DNA of 64,000 nucleotides, taken from Rhodoligotrophos sp. CJ14. Its GTDB lineage: Bacteria > Pseudomonadota > Alphaproteobacteria > Rhizobiales > Im1. The notes beneath the pieces are model-generated. The model was not told the origin of the DNA and searched no databases. It saw only the letters and a list, made by a program, of their open reading frames with translations. The translations under genes were made by a program, and so were the position numbers. The stretch is taken from the NCBI RefSeq assembly GCF_038811545.1, contig NZ_CP133319.1:496001-560000 (forward strand), given 5' to 3'. Below, piece by piece: positions 9,568-21,289 of this stretch (the first letter of the stretch is position 1; every line of letters starts with the position of its first letter).

Positions 9568-9923
9568 GAATTCAATCGCCACCAGACTGCAGCATGGATC
9601 CTCGTTCAAACACCGCCAAGGCGCGGTTCCACTCATCCCGCGGAGCCCTCGCCCTTGCCCCGAACTATATATGAGGTCGTGGGGTGATTGCGAGATGGCA
9701 ATATCCCACATCACCGCTTGATGAAGAATTTTCGAAAGCAGCCAATCTGCATTCATCGGCTCTGACTGGCTTCTTTCACAGGACCGCCGTCTTCGCCAAC
9801 GCCGAGAGGGGCTGTGGGTTTCCACAAAAATGTTTTGGATCAGGTCACATCGACGATCCGCGTGAGCCAAATGTGGATGACACAGCGGAACGGGGATCTG
9901 GGCTTGGCATCGCACAAATAAAA
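9568..9923. other. Intergenic region between clpS and the phasin terminator
   Basis: About 356 bp without a supportable gene. It presumably carries the clpS promoter on the minus strand; a TATATA element near 9665-9670 is the only AT-rich candidate for a -10 box, with no convincing -35. No RNA gene or repeat recognised. Confidence 0.4.
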
Positions 9924-9950
9924 AACCCGGCATGTCAGCCATGCCGGGTT
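9924..9950 (-). terminator. Rho-independent terminator of the phasin gene
   Basis: Perfect 11-bp stem, 9924-9934 (AACCCGGCATG) pairing with 9940-9950 (CATGCCGGGTT), with a 5-nt loop. On the minus strand it is followed by TTTTATTTG, about 25 bases past the phasin stop. Confidence 0.9.
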
Positions 9951-9975
9951 TGAATAGCGCCGCGAATTTGGTCGC

Positions 9976-10326
9976 CTATTTTGCCGTCCGGCCCGAACCG
10001 TTGCCGCGGGGGAGAAAAGCCTCGAACGGACGATAGGCCTCGCGGGCGGTCGCGGCATAAAGCTCACCGATTTTCTGGAACTCGCCCAGATAGCCCTCAT
10101 AGAACTCGCGCGCATAAGCCTGTTGCACTTCGAGCGCCCTCTCGACCGAATTGGCCGAGATCACCTTCTCGAATGTCTCCGTGCTGCGCTGAAAGACGCG
10201 CTTCGAATAGTCGGCATATGCCTCGGCGATGGTCTGAAAACCCTTCGTCACGGCCGTCGCGCTTGCGACCGTGGCCTCCATCTGCTCTTTGCCGAAGGTC
10301 GGAAAAGCGTCAACTGTGCTCGCCAT
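9976..10326 (-). CDS. Phasin family protein
   Basis: 116-residue helical protein of the Phasin_2 type, which coats polyhydroxyalkanoate granules or acts as a related amphipathic scaffold. The FQTIAEAYADYSKRVFQRSTETFEKV and VERALEVQQAYAREFYEGYLGEFQKIGELY helices are characteristic. The start is ATG at 10326 with GGAG nine bases upstream. It is monocistronic, with its own strong promoter and intrinsic terminator. No pha synthase gene lies in the window. An operator candidate overlaps its promoter. Confidence 0.88.
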   Translation of the reverse strand: MASTVDAFPTFGKEQMEATVASATAVTKGFQTIAEAYADYSKRVFQRSTETFEKVISANSVERALEVQQAYAREFYEGYLGEFQKIGELYAATAREAYRPFEAFLPRGNGSGRTAK

Positions 10327-10396
10327 AACCTGTGCTCCATCCCTTTGTCCCATCGAGACAACCAGGTGCGGTGGTCTTGAGCCTCGACTGGACGGG

Positions 10397-10424
10397 AATA
10401 TATGCATTGCACAAAATTAGTCAA
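10397..10424 (-). promoter_or_regulatory. Sigma-70-type promoter of the phasin gene with palindromic operator candidate
   Basis: On the minus strand, TTGACT (10424-10419) and TATATT (10402-10397) are separated by 16 bp. The near-palindrome TGTGCAATGCATA (10413-10401) fills the spacer, where a repressor would block polymerase. Phasin genes in PHA producers are commonly repressed by PhaR, which binds TGC/GCA-type palindromes; assignment to PhaR is inference. Confidence 0.7.
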
Positions 10425-10636
10425 CAGATCTTTTTGCAGCGCACAATATGAACAGGCGCCGGACAATTTTAACTAAATCGTAAATACCCCGTCTGATGAT
10501 TCCCACGCCCTCAGAGGCTAACACGCAAAGCGCGTAAAAATGAGCGAATGCCTTTAGTGAATGAATAAGAATAGTTGACGTCTCGCGACTAACTATTCAC
10601 TTTGGCAGCACGCCGACAAGAGTGTGTGGGAGAGTC

Positions 10637-12070
10637 ATGGTCCTTTCAGCGTTCGCAGGAGCTCGCCTGAGACGGCAGCAGCCGCTGTCCAGGCTGTCAA
10701 CTCTCATTCCAGTTCTGGTGGTCGCCCTTCTCCAGGTCATGATCACGCCAGCATCCGCAACTGAGAAATACGCAGGCATCGTGGTCGACGCGGCAACCGG
10801 CAAGATCCTCTATGGCCGCAACATCGATGACCAGCGCTATCCTGCTTCCCTCACCAAGGTGATGACGCTCTATATCCTGTTTCAGGAATTGCGCGCCGGC
10901 CGCATGACCCTCAACACGCCGATCGTGATGAGCAAGCATGCAGCCTCCATGCAGCCCTCGAAGCTCGGCCTCAAGCCCGGACGCTCGATCCGGGTGGAAG
11001 ACGCGATCCGGGTGGTCGTGACCAAATCGGCCAATGATGTCGCCGTTGCCATTGGCGAGGCCATCTCGGGCTCGGAGTCAGCCTTTGCCGAGCGCATGAC
11101 CAGAACCGCCCGCGCGCTCGGTATGAGCCGGACGCAATATAGGAATGCCTCGGGTCTTCCCAACCCAGGCCAGGTCACGACGGCGCGCGATCTTGCAACC
11201 CTTGGTCTGCGGATCCAGCGCGACTTCCCGGATTACTACCGCTATTTCGGCATTTCCAGCGCGACGGTCGCGGGCAAGACCTTCCGCACCCATAACCGAC
11301 TGATCGGCAAGTATCAGGGCACCGACGGCATAAAAACGGGCTACATCAACGCTTCCGGCTACAATCTCCTGGCCTCCGTTCGCCGCAGTGGCAAGCATCT
11401 GGTTGGCGTGGTGATGGGTGGCCGCACCGCCGCATCCCGTAACAAGGAGATGATGGCTATTCTCAACAGCGGCTTCGCGAAGGTGCCCGCGCGGCGGAGC
11501 TATCAGATCGCGGCCTATGCCGGCGGATCGCCCGCAACCCAGGTGGCCAGCGTGAGTGATACATCCGACCACGAGGTCACCGGTGGTTCGTCCCTGGCAG
11601 CTGTTGCTCAGCCGAGTAAGACGGCGCTGGCGGCAGCAGAACCCAAACCCACAGCGAACCCCGCTTCTGGCGGTGCGCCACACATGACCATGGCCGCTCT
11701 CGTCGAGGCAACCGCCATGACCGGCAGCACCGCAGGAATGGAGCGTGCAGCACCTGCGGGGCAAACTCAGCAAAGCACCTCTTCCTCCGGCTCGGATGAG
11801 GCAAAACCTCGCAGTGACGGCAGCTGGCTGATCCAGGTCGGCGCCTTTCCGACCGAGGCCAGTGCCGAAAAGCGCCTTGCCGCTGTGAGGGCATCCGGAA
11901 TCAAGCCGCTTTCAGGCAAGCCGGGCTTCACGGAAATGGCCGAACTCGGCTCGCAGCGCGCAATCTATCGCGCCCGCTTCTCCGGTTTCACCCAGAAGGG
12001 TGCGCAAGAGGCTTGCCGCGCGCTCTCCCGCAAATCGATCGACTGCCTGGCCTTATCACCTCAGGGCTGA
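10637..12070 (+). CDS. D-alanyl-D-alanine carboxypeptidase (S11) with C-terminal SPOR domain
   Basis: About 477-residue penicillin-binding protein that trims the terminal D-Ala from peptidoglycan stem peptides in the periplasm. The start ATG at 10637 has GGGAG just upstream. An N-terminal signal segment ends near ASA-TEK. Active-site motifs are Ser71-x-x-Lys74 (SLTK), Ser131-Ala-Asn133, and Lys233-Thr-Gly235. An Ala/Ser/Thr-rich linker (about 300-390) leads to a SPOR domain (SWLIQVGAFPTEASAEKRL), which binds denuded glycan and would target the enzyme to the septum. This domain pair is common in Rhizobiales DacF/DacC-like proteins. Confidence 0.92.
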   Translation: MVLSAFAGARLRRQQPLSRLSTLIPVLVVALLQVMITPASATEKYAGIVVDAATGKILYGRNIDDQRYPASLTKVMTLYILFQELRAGRMTLNTPIVMSKHAASMQPSKLGLKPGRSIRVEDAIRVVVTKSANDVAVAIGEAISGSESAFAERMTRTARALGMSRTQYRNASGLPNPGQVTTARDLATLGLRIQRDFPDYYRYFGISSATVAGKTFRTHNRLIGKYQGTDGIKTGYINASGYNLLASVRRSGKHLVGVVMGGRTAASRNKEMMAILNSGFAKVPARRSYQIAAYAGGSPATQVASVSDTSDHEVTGGSSLAAVAQPSKTALAAAEPKPTANPASGGAPHMTMAALVEATAMTGSTAGMERAAPAGQTQQSTSSSGSDEAKPRSDGSWLIQVGAFPTEASAEKRLAAVRASGIKPLSGKPGFTEMAELGSQRAIYRARFSGFTQKGAQEACRALSRKSIDCLALSPQG

Positions 12071-12090
12071 TCCTGGTCGGGGTTTGCGCC

Positions 12091-13704
12091 TTAATAGCCC
12101 ACCGCGCAGCCATCCTTGCGCGGATCGGAGCCGCCGGTGAGCATGCCTGTTTCTTCATCGATCCAGATGGCTTGCGCGCCGCCGATCGGATCCGTCCTGT
12201 CATCCACCTCATGGCCGAGCCTGCTGAGATGAGCACGCAGCACATCATCGATCCCGCTCTCCACCCAGACCTTGCCCTCTGAGGGAAAGAGCCGCGGCTG
12301 GTCGATCGCGGTCTGCAGATCGAGCCCATAGTCGAACATATGCGACAGAAGCAGCGTGTGGCCGACCGGCTGGAAATGCCCGCCCATCACGCCGAAGGGC
12401 ATCACCGCGCGGCCATTGCGCGTGAGCATGCCTGGAATGATCGTGTGCATCGGCCGCTTCCCCGGCGCGAGCGCATTCGGGTGGGCGTCATCGAGCGAGA
12501 ACGAAAGTCCGCGATTGTGGAAGACCACCCCGGTCTCCGGATCGCCGATCCCGCTGCCAAAGGCCTCGAATAGCGAATTGATGAACGAGACCGCATTGCG
12601 CTCCTCATCGACCACCGCGAGATAGGTCGTATCCCGATGCTCGCGCCATTCGAGCAGGCTTTCCTCCGGCAGGCGCGCATCCCGCTGGATATCAGCCGCG
12701 GCCCGTTTCAGCGCGGCCGCGTCAAGACAGGCCTGCCAGTCGAAATTGCTGAAACTTGGATCACACAAATGCCGGTCGCGCATCGCGAAGGCGAGGCGGG
12801 CGGCCTCCATGAGCGAATGCGCGCGCCATGGCCCCAATGGCCCCTCCGGGTCGCGCGGCAGATCGCTGACCAGCCCGAGCAGCAGGAGCGTGATGATCCC
12901 CTGCCCGTTTGGCGGACATTGATGAACCCTGTAGCCGCGGAATTCCGAAGACATCGGCGTTACATACTCGCCGCGGTGGTTCGTAAAATCGCTGAGCCTG
13001 TGCACCCCGCCTTGCACATTGAGGGCGGCCACCATCGCCTGCGCCACCGGGCCGCGATAGAACCCGTCGGCCCCCTGCCCTGCGATCCGGCGGAACGTGC
13101 GCGCAAGCTCGGGATAGCAGATCCTTGTGCCTGGCCGCAGGGGCTCCCCCGCCTCATCGAGAAAGCGCGCGGCCAGAAAGGGCGAGGCGGCAATCTTCGT
13201 CCTCTCGCGCCGCCAGTCATCGACGGTGCGGTCGCCGATCGGGACACCCTGCTCCGCATAATGGATGGCGGGCTCGAGCACCGCCGCAAGCGGCAAGCGG
13301 CCGTGATCGGCGGACAGCCGCGCCCAGGCCTCAACTGCACCTGGTACCGTGACGGCCTCCACGCTCTCCTCCTCGATCCCGTTTGGCATGCGCCGCGCAA
13401 CTGTCGCCCGATCGATAGCAGCCGGTGCTCGTCCCGAGCCGTTATAGCCGATCACCTTGTTGGTGCCCTTCGGCGCGATCAGAACGAAACAGTCGCCGCC
13501 AATTCCCGTCTGGTGCGGCTCGGTCAGGCACAGCACCGCGCAGGCCGCGATCGCCGCGTCGATCGCATTGCCGCCCTGCCGGAGAATGTGCAGGGCCGTT
13601 TCCGTGGCCAGCGGGTTCGATGTCGCAGCCATCGCTCGCGGCGCCCGTGCCGGGGAACGGCCGGGCCGCATGAAATCGCGCGTGAGCGGGGAATAAATGT
13701 TCAT
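12091..13704 (-). CDS. Gamma-glutamyltransferase family protein
   Basis: 537-residue Ntn hydrolase of the gamma-glutamyltranspeptidase family, starting at ATG 13704. Residues NPLATETALHILRQGGNAIDAAIAA and QTGIGGDCF are standard large-subunit motifs. Self-cleavage would occur before Thr359 in RDTTYLAVVDEE, producing the small subunit with the nucleophilic Thr. GVMGGHFQP near the C-terminus is the usual glycine-rich turn. No signal peptide is visible, so a cytoplasmic enzyme resembling YwrD-type or cephalosporin-acylase-like homologues is more likely than the classical periplasmic Ggt. Its 3' end faces the D,D-carboxypeptidase gene 20 bp away. Confidence 0.9.
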   Translation of the reverse strand: MNIYSPLTRDFMRPGRSPARAPRAMAATSNPLATETALHILRQGGNAIDAAIAACAVLCLTEPHQTGIGGDCFVLIAPKGTNKVIGYNGSGRAPAAIDRATVARRMPNGIEEESVEAVTVPGAVEAWARLSADHGRLPLAAVLEPAIHYAEQGVPIGDRTVDDWRRERTKIAASPFLAARFLDEAGEPLRPGTRICYPELARTFRRIAGQGADGFYRGPVAQAMVAALNVQGGVHRLSDFTNHRGEYVTPMSSEFRGYRVHQCPPNGQGIITLLLLGLVSDLPRDPEGPLGPWRAHSLMEAARLAFAMRDRHLCDPSFSNFDWQACLDAAALKRAAADIQRDARLPEESLLEWREHRDTTYLAVVDEERNAVSFINSLFEAFGSGIGDPETGVVFHNRGLSFSLDDAHPNALAPGKRPMHTIIPGMLTRNGRAVMPFGVMGGHFQPVGHTLLLSHMFDYGLDLQTAIDQPRLFPSEGKVWVESGIDDVLRAHLSRLGHEVDDRTDPIGGAQAIWIDEETGMLTGGSDPRKDGCAVGY

Positions 13705-13795
13705 CAGAGCGCCCGAGCTTAAAGGCCACAACCGAGTCACATTGTTATCTCTGGATGGGCGCAATGTCAGTCGACGACTTGGCATCGCACTCAAC

Positions 13796-13834
13796 TTGCA
13801 CGCCGCGCCGCCACCCGCTATTGTGCAATGCACA
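13796..13834 (+). promoter_or_regulatory. Orphan promoter with perfect palindrome TGTGCAATGCACA
   Basis: TTGCAC (13796-13801) and TATTGT (13819-13824) are 17 bp apart. The 13-bp perfect palindrome TGTGCAATGCACA (13822-13834) overlaps the -10 box and start region. The palindrome and flank match the phasin-promoter site at 16 of 18 positions (TTGTGCAATGCA followed by one variable base and ATAT). The next plus-strand gene starts at 14085, so there would be a long leader or an unrecognised small transcript. Confidence 0.45.
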
Positions 13835-14054
13835 TATCATGCTGCAACGCAACTCGCGTAAGCATGTCCATGTTTCGATCGCTCCTCCCCGGACGGTCGA
13901 AACGGGGCGGGTCCCGGCGGAGGCGGTGCGGATCCATCCAGGCCTTGAGCCGGGACCTGCCTTTGCCCTGCGAGACGATCCGCCGCTCTCAGGCTGCCAT
14001 CGTTAACCCAGATTTTGCCATATTTCTCGACAGCGCTCGTGGCTTGCGATAGCA
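13835..14054. other. Intergenic region before the small secreted protein gene
   Basis: About 220 bp between the orphan promoter and the hairpin at 14055. Short open frames exist on both strands, but none has a ribosome-binding site or recognisable product. This could be an untranslated leader or small RNA; nothing more is supported. Confidence 0.3.
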
Positions 14055-14079
14055 CTCCGCAGATCCTATCCGTGCGGAG
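14055..14079 (+). promoter_or_regulatory. Hairpin overlapping the ribosome-binding site of the 14085 gene
   Basis: Inverted repeat CTCCGCA (14055-14061) and TGCGGAG (14073-14079) with an 11-nt loop. The right arm contains CGGAG, five bases before the ATG, so the stem would sequester the Shine-Dalgarno sequence. Confidence 0.5.
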
Positions 14080-14084
14080 CATTC

Positions 14085-14417
14085 ATGCCCGGGTCCCTTG
14101 CGCTGCGATTGTGTATTTCCGCACTTCTGGCCATGCCAGCAGGCCTTGCATCACCTGCCTGGGCAGAGGGCATTGACCCGGCCTATGACAGCTTTCTCGC
14201 TCAAAAGGCCTATGACGTGCCGACGAGGCAAGGACTGGGCCCCGCCGGCTATACCATCTCCGCTTTCCGCGATACACGGGGCCAGGCCGGCGCGCTCATG
14301 CTCGGTTCGGTGGGCGCAAAGCCACCACCGCCCGACCGCGCCGATCCCCGCTACAACTTCATTCCGTCCAGCGATTATGGCCAGGGCGCCGGCCTCAATC
14401 TCAGATTCGGCTTTTAA
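14085..14417 (+). CDS. Small secreted hypothetical protein
   Basis: 110 residues with a clear signal peptide (hydrophobic stretch about 7-24, likely cleavage after SPAWA). The mature part is about 83 residues, rich in Gly, Pro and aromatic residues, with no cysteine and ending in LNLRFGF; a terminal Phe is typical of outer-membrane proteins, but the protein is too short for a full barrel. No family recognised. Its ribosome-binding site lies in a hairpin. The TAA stop overlaps the TAA stop of the convergent cyclase gene within a shared TTAA. Confidence 0.65.
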   Translation: MPGSLALRLCISALLAMPAGLASPAWAEGIDPAYDSFLAQKAYDVPTRQGLGPAGYTISAFRDTRGQAGALMLGSVGAKPPPPDRADPRYNFIPSSDYGQGAGLNLRFGF

Positions 14418-15181
14418 TCGACAATAGCCACGGCACGCGTCCAGCCTGCCGAGGCACCACGGATTTTCACGGGGAAGCAGGCCAGCCGGAAACCATGGGC
14501 TGGCAAGGCTTCGAGATTGTGCAATTTCTCGATCTGGCAATAGCCCATCTCGCGCCCGGCCTTGTGCCCTTCCCAGATGATCGAGGGATCCCGGGTCTCG
14601 GCGAACCGTCGCGCCGTATGGGAGAATGGGGCATCCCAGCTCCACGCGTCGGTGCCAACGACGCGAATGCCCTGCCGCGTCAGATGCAGCGTTGCCTCCC
14701 GCCCCATGCCGCAGCCCCGGTCGACATAATCCGTCTCCCCATAGCGCGCGCCTGCGGCCGTATTGATGAGGACGATGTCGAACGGCTGTAACTGGTATTC
14801 GATGCGCTCGAGCTCGGCATCGATCTCATGCGGCAAGACCACATGCCCATCGGGTAGATGGCGGAAATCGAGCTTCACTGCCGGCCGGAAGAACCAGTCG
14901 AGCGGCAATTCGTCAATGGCGAGGGCGCGCACCCCGCCATCCATGGTCGGATGGTAGTGCCAGGGCGCATCCACATGGGTGCCATTATGGGTCGAGATAT
15001 GCGCCATCTCCACCGCCCAGCCTTGACCTTCCGGCAAATCCTCGGGCCTGAGCCCGGGAAACAGGCCCGCAATCGTGGCCGCGGTGTCCCCATGGGTCTG
15101 ATAATCGATGCGGACCCGCTGGAACGGCGGATCCGCTGGCACGTCATTCTCCAGCGGAATCGAAAGATCGATGAAGCGCAT
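14414..15181 (-). CDS. Cyclase family protein (kynurenine formamidase-like metal hydrolase)
   Basis: About 255-residue metal-dependent hydrolase of the Cyclase family (PF04199). The [17 protein letters not shown] segment matches HxGTHxDxPxH, which binds zinc or manganese in KynB and isatin hydrolase. The start is taken as ATG at 15181 ([12 protein letters not shown]); a TTG three codons earlier at 15190 is possible. The upstream RND gene ends six bases away, suggesting co-transcription with the pump, although no functional link is obvious. The substrate may be an N-formyl, isatin-like or lactone compound. Confidence 0.88.
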   Translation of the reverse strand: MRFIDLSIPLENDVPADPPFQRVRIDYQTHGDTAATIAGLFPGLRPEDLPEGQGWAVEMAHISTHNGTHVDAPWHYHPTMDGGVRALAIDELPLDWFFRPAVKLDFRHLPDGHVVLPHEIDAELERIEYQLQPFDIVLINTAAGARYGETDYVDRGCGMGREATLHLTRQGIRVVGTDAWSWDAPFSHTARRFAETRDPSIIWEGHKAGREMGYCQIEKLHNLEALPAHGFRLACFPVKIRGASAGWTRAVAIVD

Positions 15182-15186
15182 AGGGC

Positions 15187-18291
<3,105 letters not shown>

Positions 18292-18296
18292 GGCCG

Positions 18297-19532
18297 TCAG
18301 CCTTTCGGCGGCGTCTTCGGTGGCACGAGCGGGTCGCTATTGTTGATCCGCGCCGTCATGCCGCCCTGCAGCTTGTTCTGGCCCGAGGTTGCGACCAGCT
18401 CGCCGGCTTTGATCCCCTCGATGATCTGAATGTCATCACCGAGCTGCGCACCGACCTTCACCACCCGCCGCTCGACCTGATAGAGCGCATCGGGCGAGGC
18501 CTGGTTCTGATCGGGCTTGTCCTTCGGCGCGGCATCCTGCTCCTCCGCATGCGCCGCCTCCACCATGATCCCGCTGCGATTGCTTGAGACGGCCGAGCCG
18601 TTCCCCTGCTGATCCTTCTGCTTGGTCAGCACGAAGACCGTATCGCCATAGAGACTGTAGGTGACAGCGGTCGACGGCACGGTCAGCACCATCTGCTCGT
18701 CCCCCACCATCACCTCCACATTGGCGAACATGCCCGGCAGCAGCCGCTTATCCGGATTGGGCAGGCTCGCGCGCACCAGCATGGCGCGTGTCTCCGGATT
18801 GATCCGGCTATCGAGCGCATCAACCTTGCCCTTGAACACCTCACCCGGATAGGCATCGGTCTTCAGTTCCACCGTGAGCCCCTTGCGGATGTCGGCCGCA
18901 TCCTGCTCGGGCACCGGAAAATCCACAAAGATGGGATCGAGTGTCTGTAAGGCGACGAAAGCTGTGCCCGGTGTCACATACTGGCCCACATCGACCAGCC
19001 GGATCCCGAGCCGGCCATCGAAAGGCACGATAATGCGCTTCTTGGCGATTTGCGCGCGCGTGAGCTCGACGGCCGCTGCGGCGGAATCCCGCGCCGCCAG
19101 CGCCTCGTCAAAGGCGGATTGCGGAGCTGTGCGTGTCTTATAGAGCTGGCTCTGACGCTCGAAGGTGAGCTGTGTCCGCTTGAGATTGGCAAGATCGCTC
19201 TTGAGCTGCGCCTGCTCGGTCGAGTCATCGAGCTGGACGAGGGCCGTCCCTGCGGTAACGTCCTGGCCCGATTGGAAATTCGCTTCCACGATCTGTCCGG
19301 CAACTTCCGAGGTGACTTCGATACCCCGGGTCGCCCGCAGCGTGCCGATCGCCGCAATCCGCCTCTGCCAGGGCCGCTCCTTCGCTGGCGCAGCTGACAC
19401 TGTCACGGTCGGCATCGGCGAACTGGATATGATCTTCCTCACAAGCTCGGGCTCGAATACGAGCTTGTAGTAGCCGATCCCGCCGACGACGGCGACGACG
19501 AGGAGGCCGACGATCAGAAGCCGCTTGATCAT
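18297..19532 (-). CDS. RND efflux periplasmic adaptor subunit
   Basis: 411-residue membrane fusion protein linking the RND pump to an outer-membrane channel. An N-terminal anchor (about 4-22) is followed by a lipoyl half-motif (EVTSEVAGQIVEANFQSGQDV), an alpha hairpin (about 105-165), the second lipoyl half (IIVPFDGRLGIRLVDVGQYV) and a beta-barrel. Unusually, residues about 305-350 form a charged, Gln/Asp/Ala-rich insert between two strands of the membrane-proximal domain (after VFVLTKQ and before LYQVERRVVKVG). The pump gene follows after five bases, so the two form an operon. Confidence 0.93.
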   Translation of the reverse strand: MIKRLLIVGLLVVAVVGGIGYYKLVFEPELVRKIISSSPMPTVTVSAAPAKERPWQRRIAAIGTLRATRGIEVTSEVAGQIVEANFQSGQDVTAGTALVQLDDSTEQAQLKSDLANLKRTQLTFERQSQLYKTRTAPQSAFDEALAARDSAAAAVELTRAQIAKKRIIVPFDGRLGIRLVDVGQYVTPGTAFVALQTLDPIFVDFPVPEQDAADIRKGLTVELKTDAYPGEVFKGKVDALDSRINPETRAMLVRASLPNPDKRLLPGMFANVEVMVGDEQMVLTVPSTAVTYSLYGDTVFVLTKQKDQQGNGSAVSSNRSGIMVEAAHAEEQDAAPKDKPDQNQASPDALYQVERRVVKVGAQLGDDIQIIEGIKAGELVATSGQNKLQGGMTARINNSDPLVPPKTPPKG

Positions 19533-19798
19533 GGGTTTGATCCAATAAGGCCGGTCCCGGCCGGCTCAAACTACGCTCCCTCGGACGATCATCTTTCCTG
19601 AAAACGACCCGTGATCTATCCGAGCCGCCACCTGTAGCAGGCTAATTATCGAGGTCAAGCCTACTCGCGCTTGTTTTGCCACCGCGGACAAACTAATGAG
19701 AGTGCAGCATGTTCAACGCTGTCTTCAAGACCCGCGTCCCTTTCTAGGCGCGGCAGCATCGCTCCTGTTGCACGTGACCGCAAGAAGAACGGACAAGC

Positions 19799-20587
19799 AT
19801 GGCGCCGATCATCGAAGTCAATCACGTCACGAAATGTTTTGCCAGTCTTGTCGCGGTGGATGATTGCACGCTCAGTGTCGAACGGGGCTCGATCACTGGT
19901 CTGATCGGGCCCAATGGCGCGGGCAAGTCAACCTTGTTCAACATTGTCGCCGGCCGCTATGCGCCCGATGAGGGAACCGTCAAGCTCGACGGACAGGATG
20001 TCTCCGGCTGGCCGCCGCATAGATTGTTTGCCGCCGGGCTCGCACGCACCTTCCAGATCCCGCACGAATTCTCCCATATGACGGCGATCGAGAACCTGAT
20101 GATGGTGCCATCCGGCCAGTCCGGAGAGAACCTGTTCTCCGCGTGGTTTCAGCCGGGACGGGTGCGAAGCGAGGAGGCCGCCGTGCGCAAGCGGGCGGAA
20201 GAGGTGCTCGCCTTCCTCAACCTCTCGCATGTGCGCAATGAGCTTGCGGGAAACCTTTCCGGCGGACAGAAAAAGCTGCTGGAGCTCGGCCGCACCATGA
20301 TGACCGAGCCGCGTGTCGTGCTGCTGGATGAGATCGCCGCGGGGGTCAACCGGACGCTGCTGCGTGATCTTGCCGATAACATCCTGCGGCTCAATCGCGA
20401 GCTCAATTACACCTTCTTCCTCATTGAGCATGACATGGATTTCATTGCCAGGCTGTGTGACCCGGTGATCGTCATGGCGCAAGGCAAGGTCATGACCGAG
20501 GGCTCGATCGCCGAGATCCAGAAGGATGAGCGGGTGATCGAAGCCTATTTCGGCGGCGCGCCCAAGGCCGAGGGCGCACATCCATGA
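19799..20587 (+). CDS. livG: Branched-chain amino acid-type ABC transporter ATP-binding protein LivG
   Basis: 262-residue ATPase of the hydrophobic amino acid uptake (HAAT) family. Walker A is GPNGAGKSTLF, signature LSGGQKKLLELGR, Walker B VVLLDEIAAGVN, switch His in LIEHDMDF. The Walker B tail reads DEIAAG instead of the common DEPxAG; the catalytic Glu is kept. It overlaps the LivF start by four bases (ATGA). The five-component system imports branched-chain amino acids, amides or short-chain acids; the substrate is not readable here. Confidence 0.92.
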   Translation: MAPIIEVNHVTKCFASLVAVDDCTLSVERGSITGLIGPNGAGKSTLFNIVAGRYAPDEGTVKLDGQDVSGWPPHRLFAAGLARTFQIPHEFSHMTAIENLMMVPSGQSGENLFSAWFQPGRVRSEEAAVRKRAEEVLAFLNLSHVRNELAGNLSGGQKKLLELGRTMMTEPRVVLLDEIAAGVNRTLLRDLADNILRLNRELNYTFFLIEHDMDFIARLCDPVIVMAQGKVMTEGSIAEIQKDERVIEAYFGGAPKAEGAHP

Positions 20588-21288
20588 GCCTGATCGAAGC
20601 ATCCGACCTCCATGCCGGCTATGGCGGCATGAACATTCTCAACGGCGTCTCACTTGCCATAGAACCCCATGAGATCGGCGTCATCGTCGGCCCCAATGGC
20701 GCAGGCAAATCGACGACCCTCAAAGCCCTGTTCGGCCTGCTCACCATCTCGCAAGGCAAAGTGACGCTCGAGGGCCGCGATATCACCAATGGCGAGCCGG
20801 ATCGGCTGGTGCCGCTCGGCATGTCCTATGTGCCGCAGGAGCACAATGTCTTCGTGTCGCTCTCGGTCGAGGAGAACCTCGAGATGGGCGCTTTCACCCG
20901 ACGCGACAATTTCCGCCATTTGATCGACAGGGTCTACGAGATCTTCGAGCCCCTCAAGGCCAAGCGCCGTCAGCCCGCCGGCGAGCTTTCAGGCGGTCAA
21001 CGGCAGATGGTGGCAATTGGCAGGGCACTGATGACCGAGCCTAAGCTTTTGCTGCTGGACGAGCCCACCGCAGGCCTTTCCCCGCTCTTCATGTCCGAAA
21101 TTTTCGACCGGATCATCGCTATCAATCGCCAGGGAGTGGGCGTGCTCATGGTTGAGCAGAATGCCAAGCAGGCGCTTGCCATCGCCCATAAGGGCTTCGT
21201 TTTGGCCTCCGGTCAAAACCGGTTCACCGATACGGGCCCGGCGCTGCTTGCCGATCCCGAAGTGGCCAGAAGCTTTCTCGGGGGCTGA
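20584..21288 (+). CDS. livF: Branched-chain amino acid-type ABC transporter ATP-binding protein LivF
   Basis: 234-residue second ATPase of the HAAT system. Walker A GPNGAGKSTTLKAL, signature LSGGQRQMVAIGRALM, Walker B LLLLDEPTAGLSP, switch MVEQN-AKQ in place of the usual His, as is normal for LivF. Length and C-terminus (VARSFLGG) are typical. ATGA overlap with livG upstream and one base between its TGA and the livH ATG indicate a single transcript with coupled translation. Confidence 0.93.
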   Translation: MSLIEASDLHAGYGGMNILNGVSLAIEPHEIGVIVGPNGAGKSTTLKALFGLLTISQGKVTLEGRDITNGEPDRLVPLGMSYVPQEHNVFVSLSVEENLEMGAFTRRDNFRHLIDRVYEIFEPLKAKRRQPAGELSGGQRQMVAIGRALMTEPKLLLLDEPTAGLSPLFMSEIFDRIIAINRQGVGVLMVEQNAKQALAIAHKGFVLASGQNRFTDTGPALLADPEVARSFLGG

Positions 21289-21289
21289 C

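Noticed and set aside
13755-14082. Short open frames on both strands between ggt and the small secreted protein
   Set aside because: No ribosome-binding site, Arg/Pro-rich composition and no recognisable homology. The region is described as intergenic.
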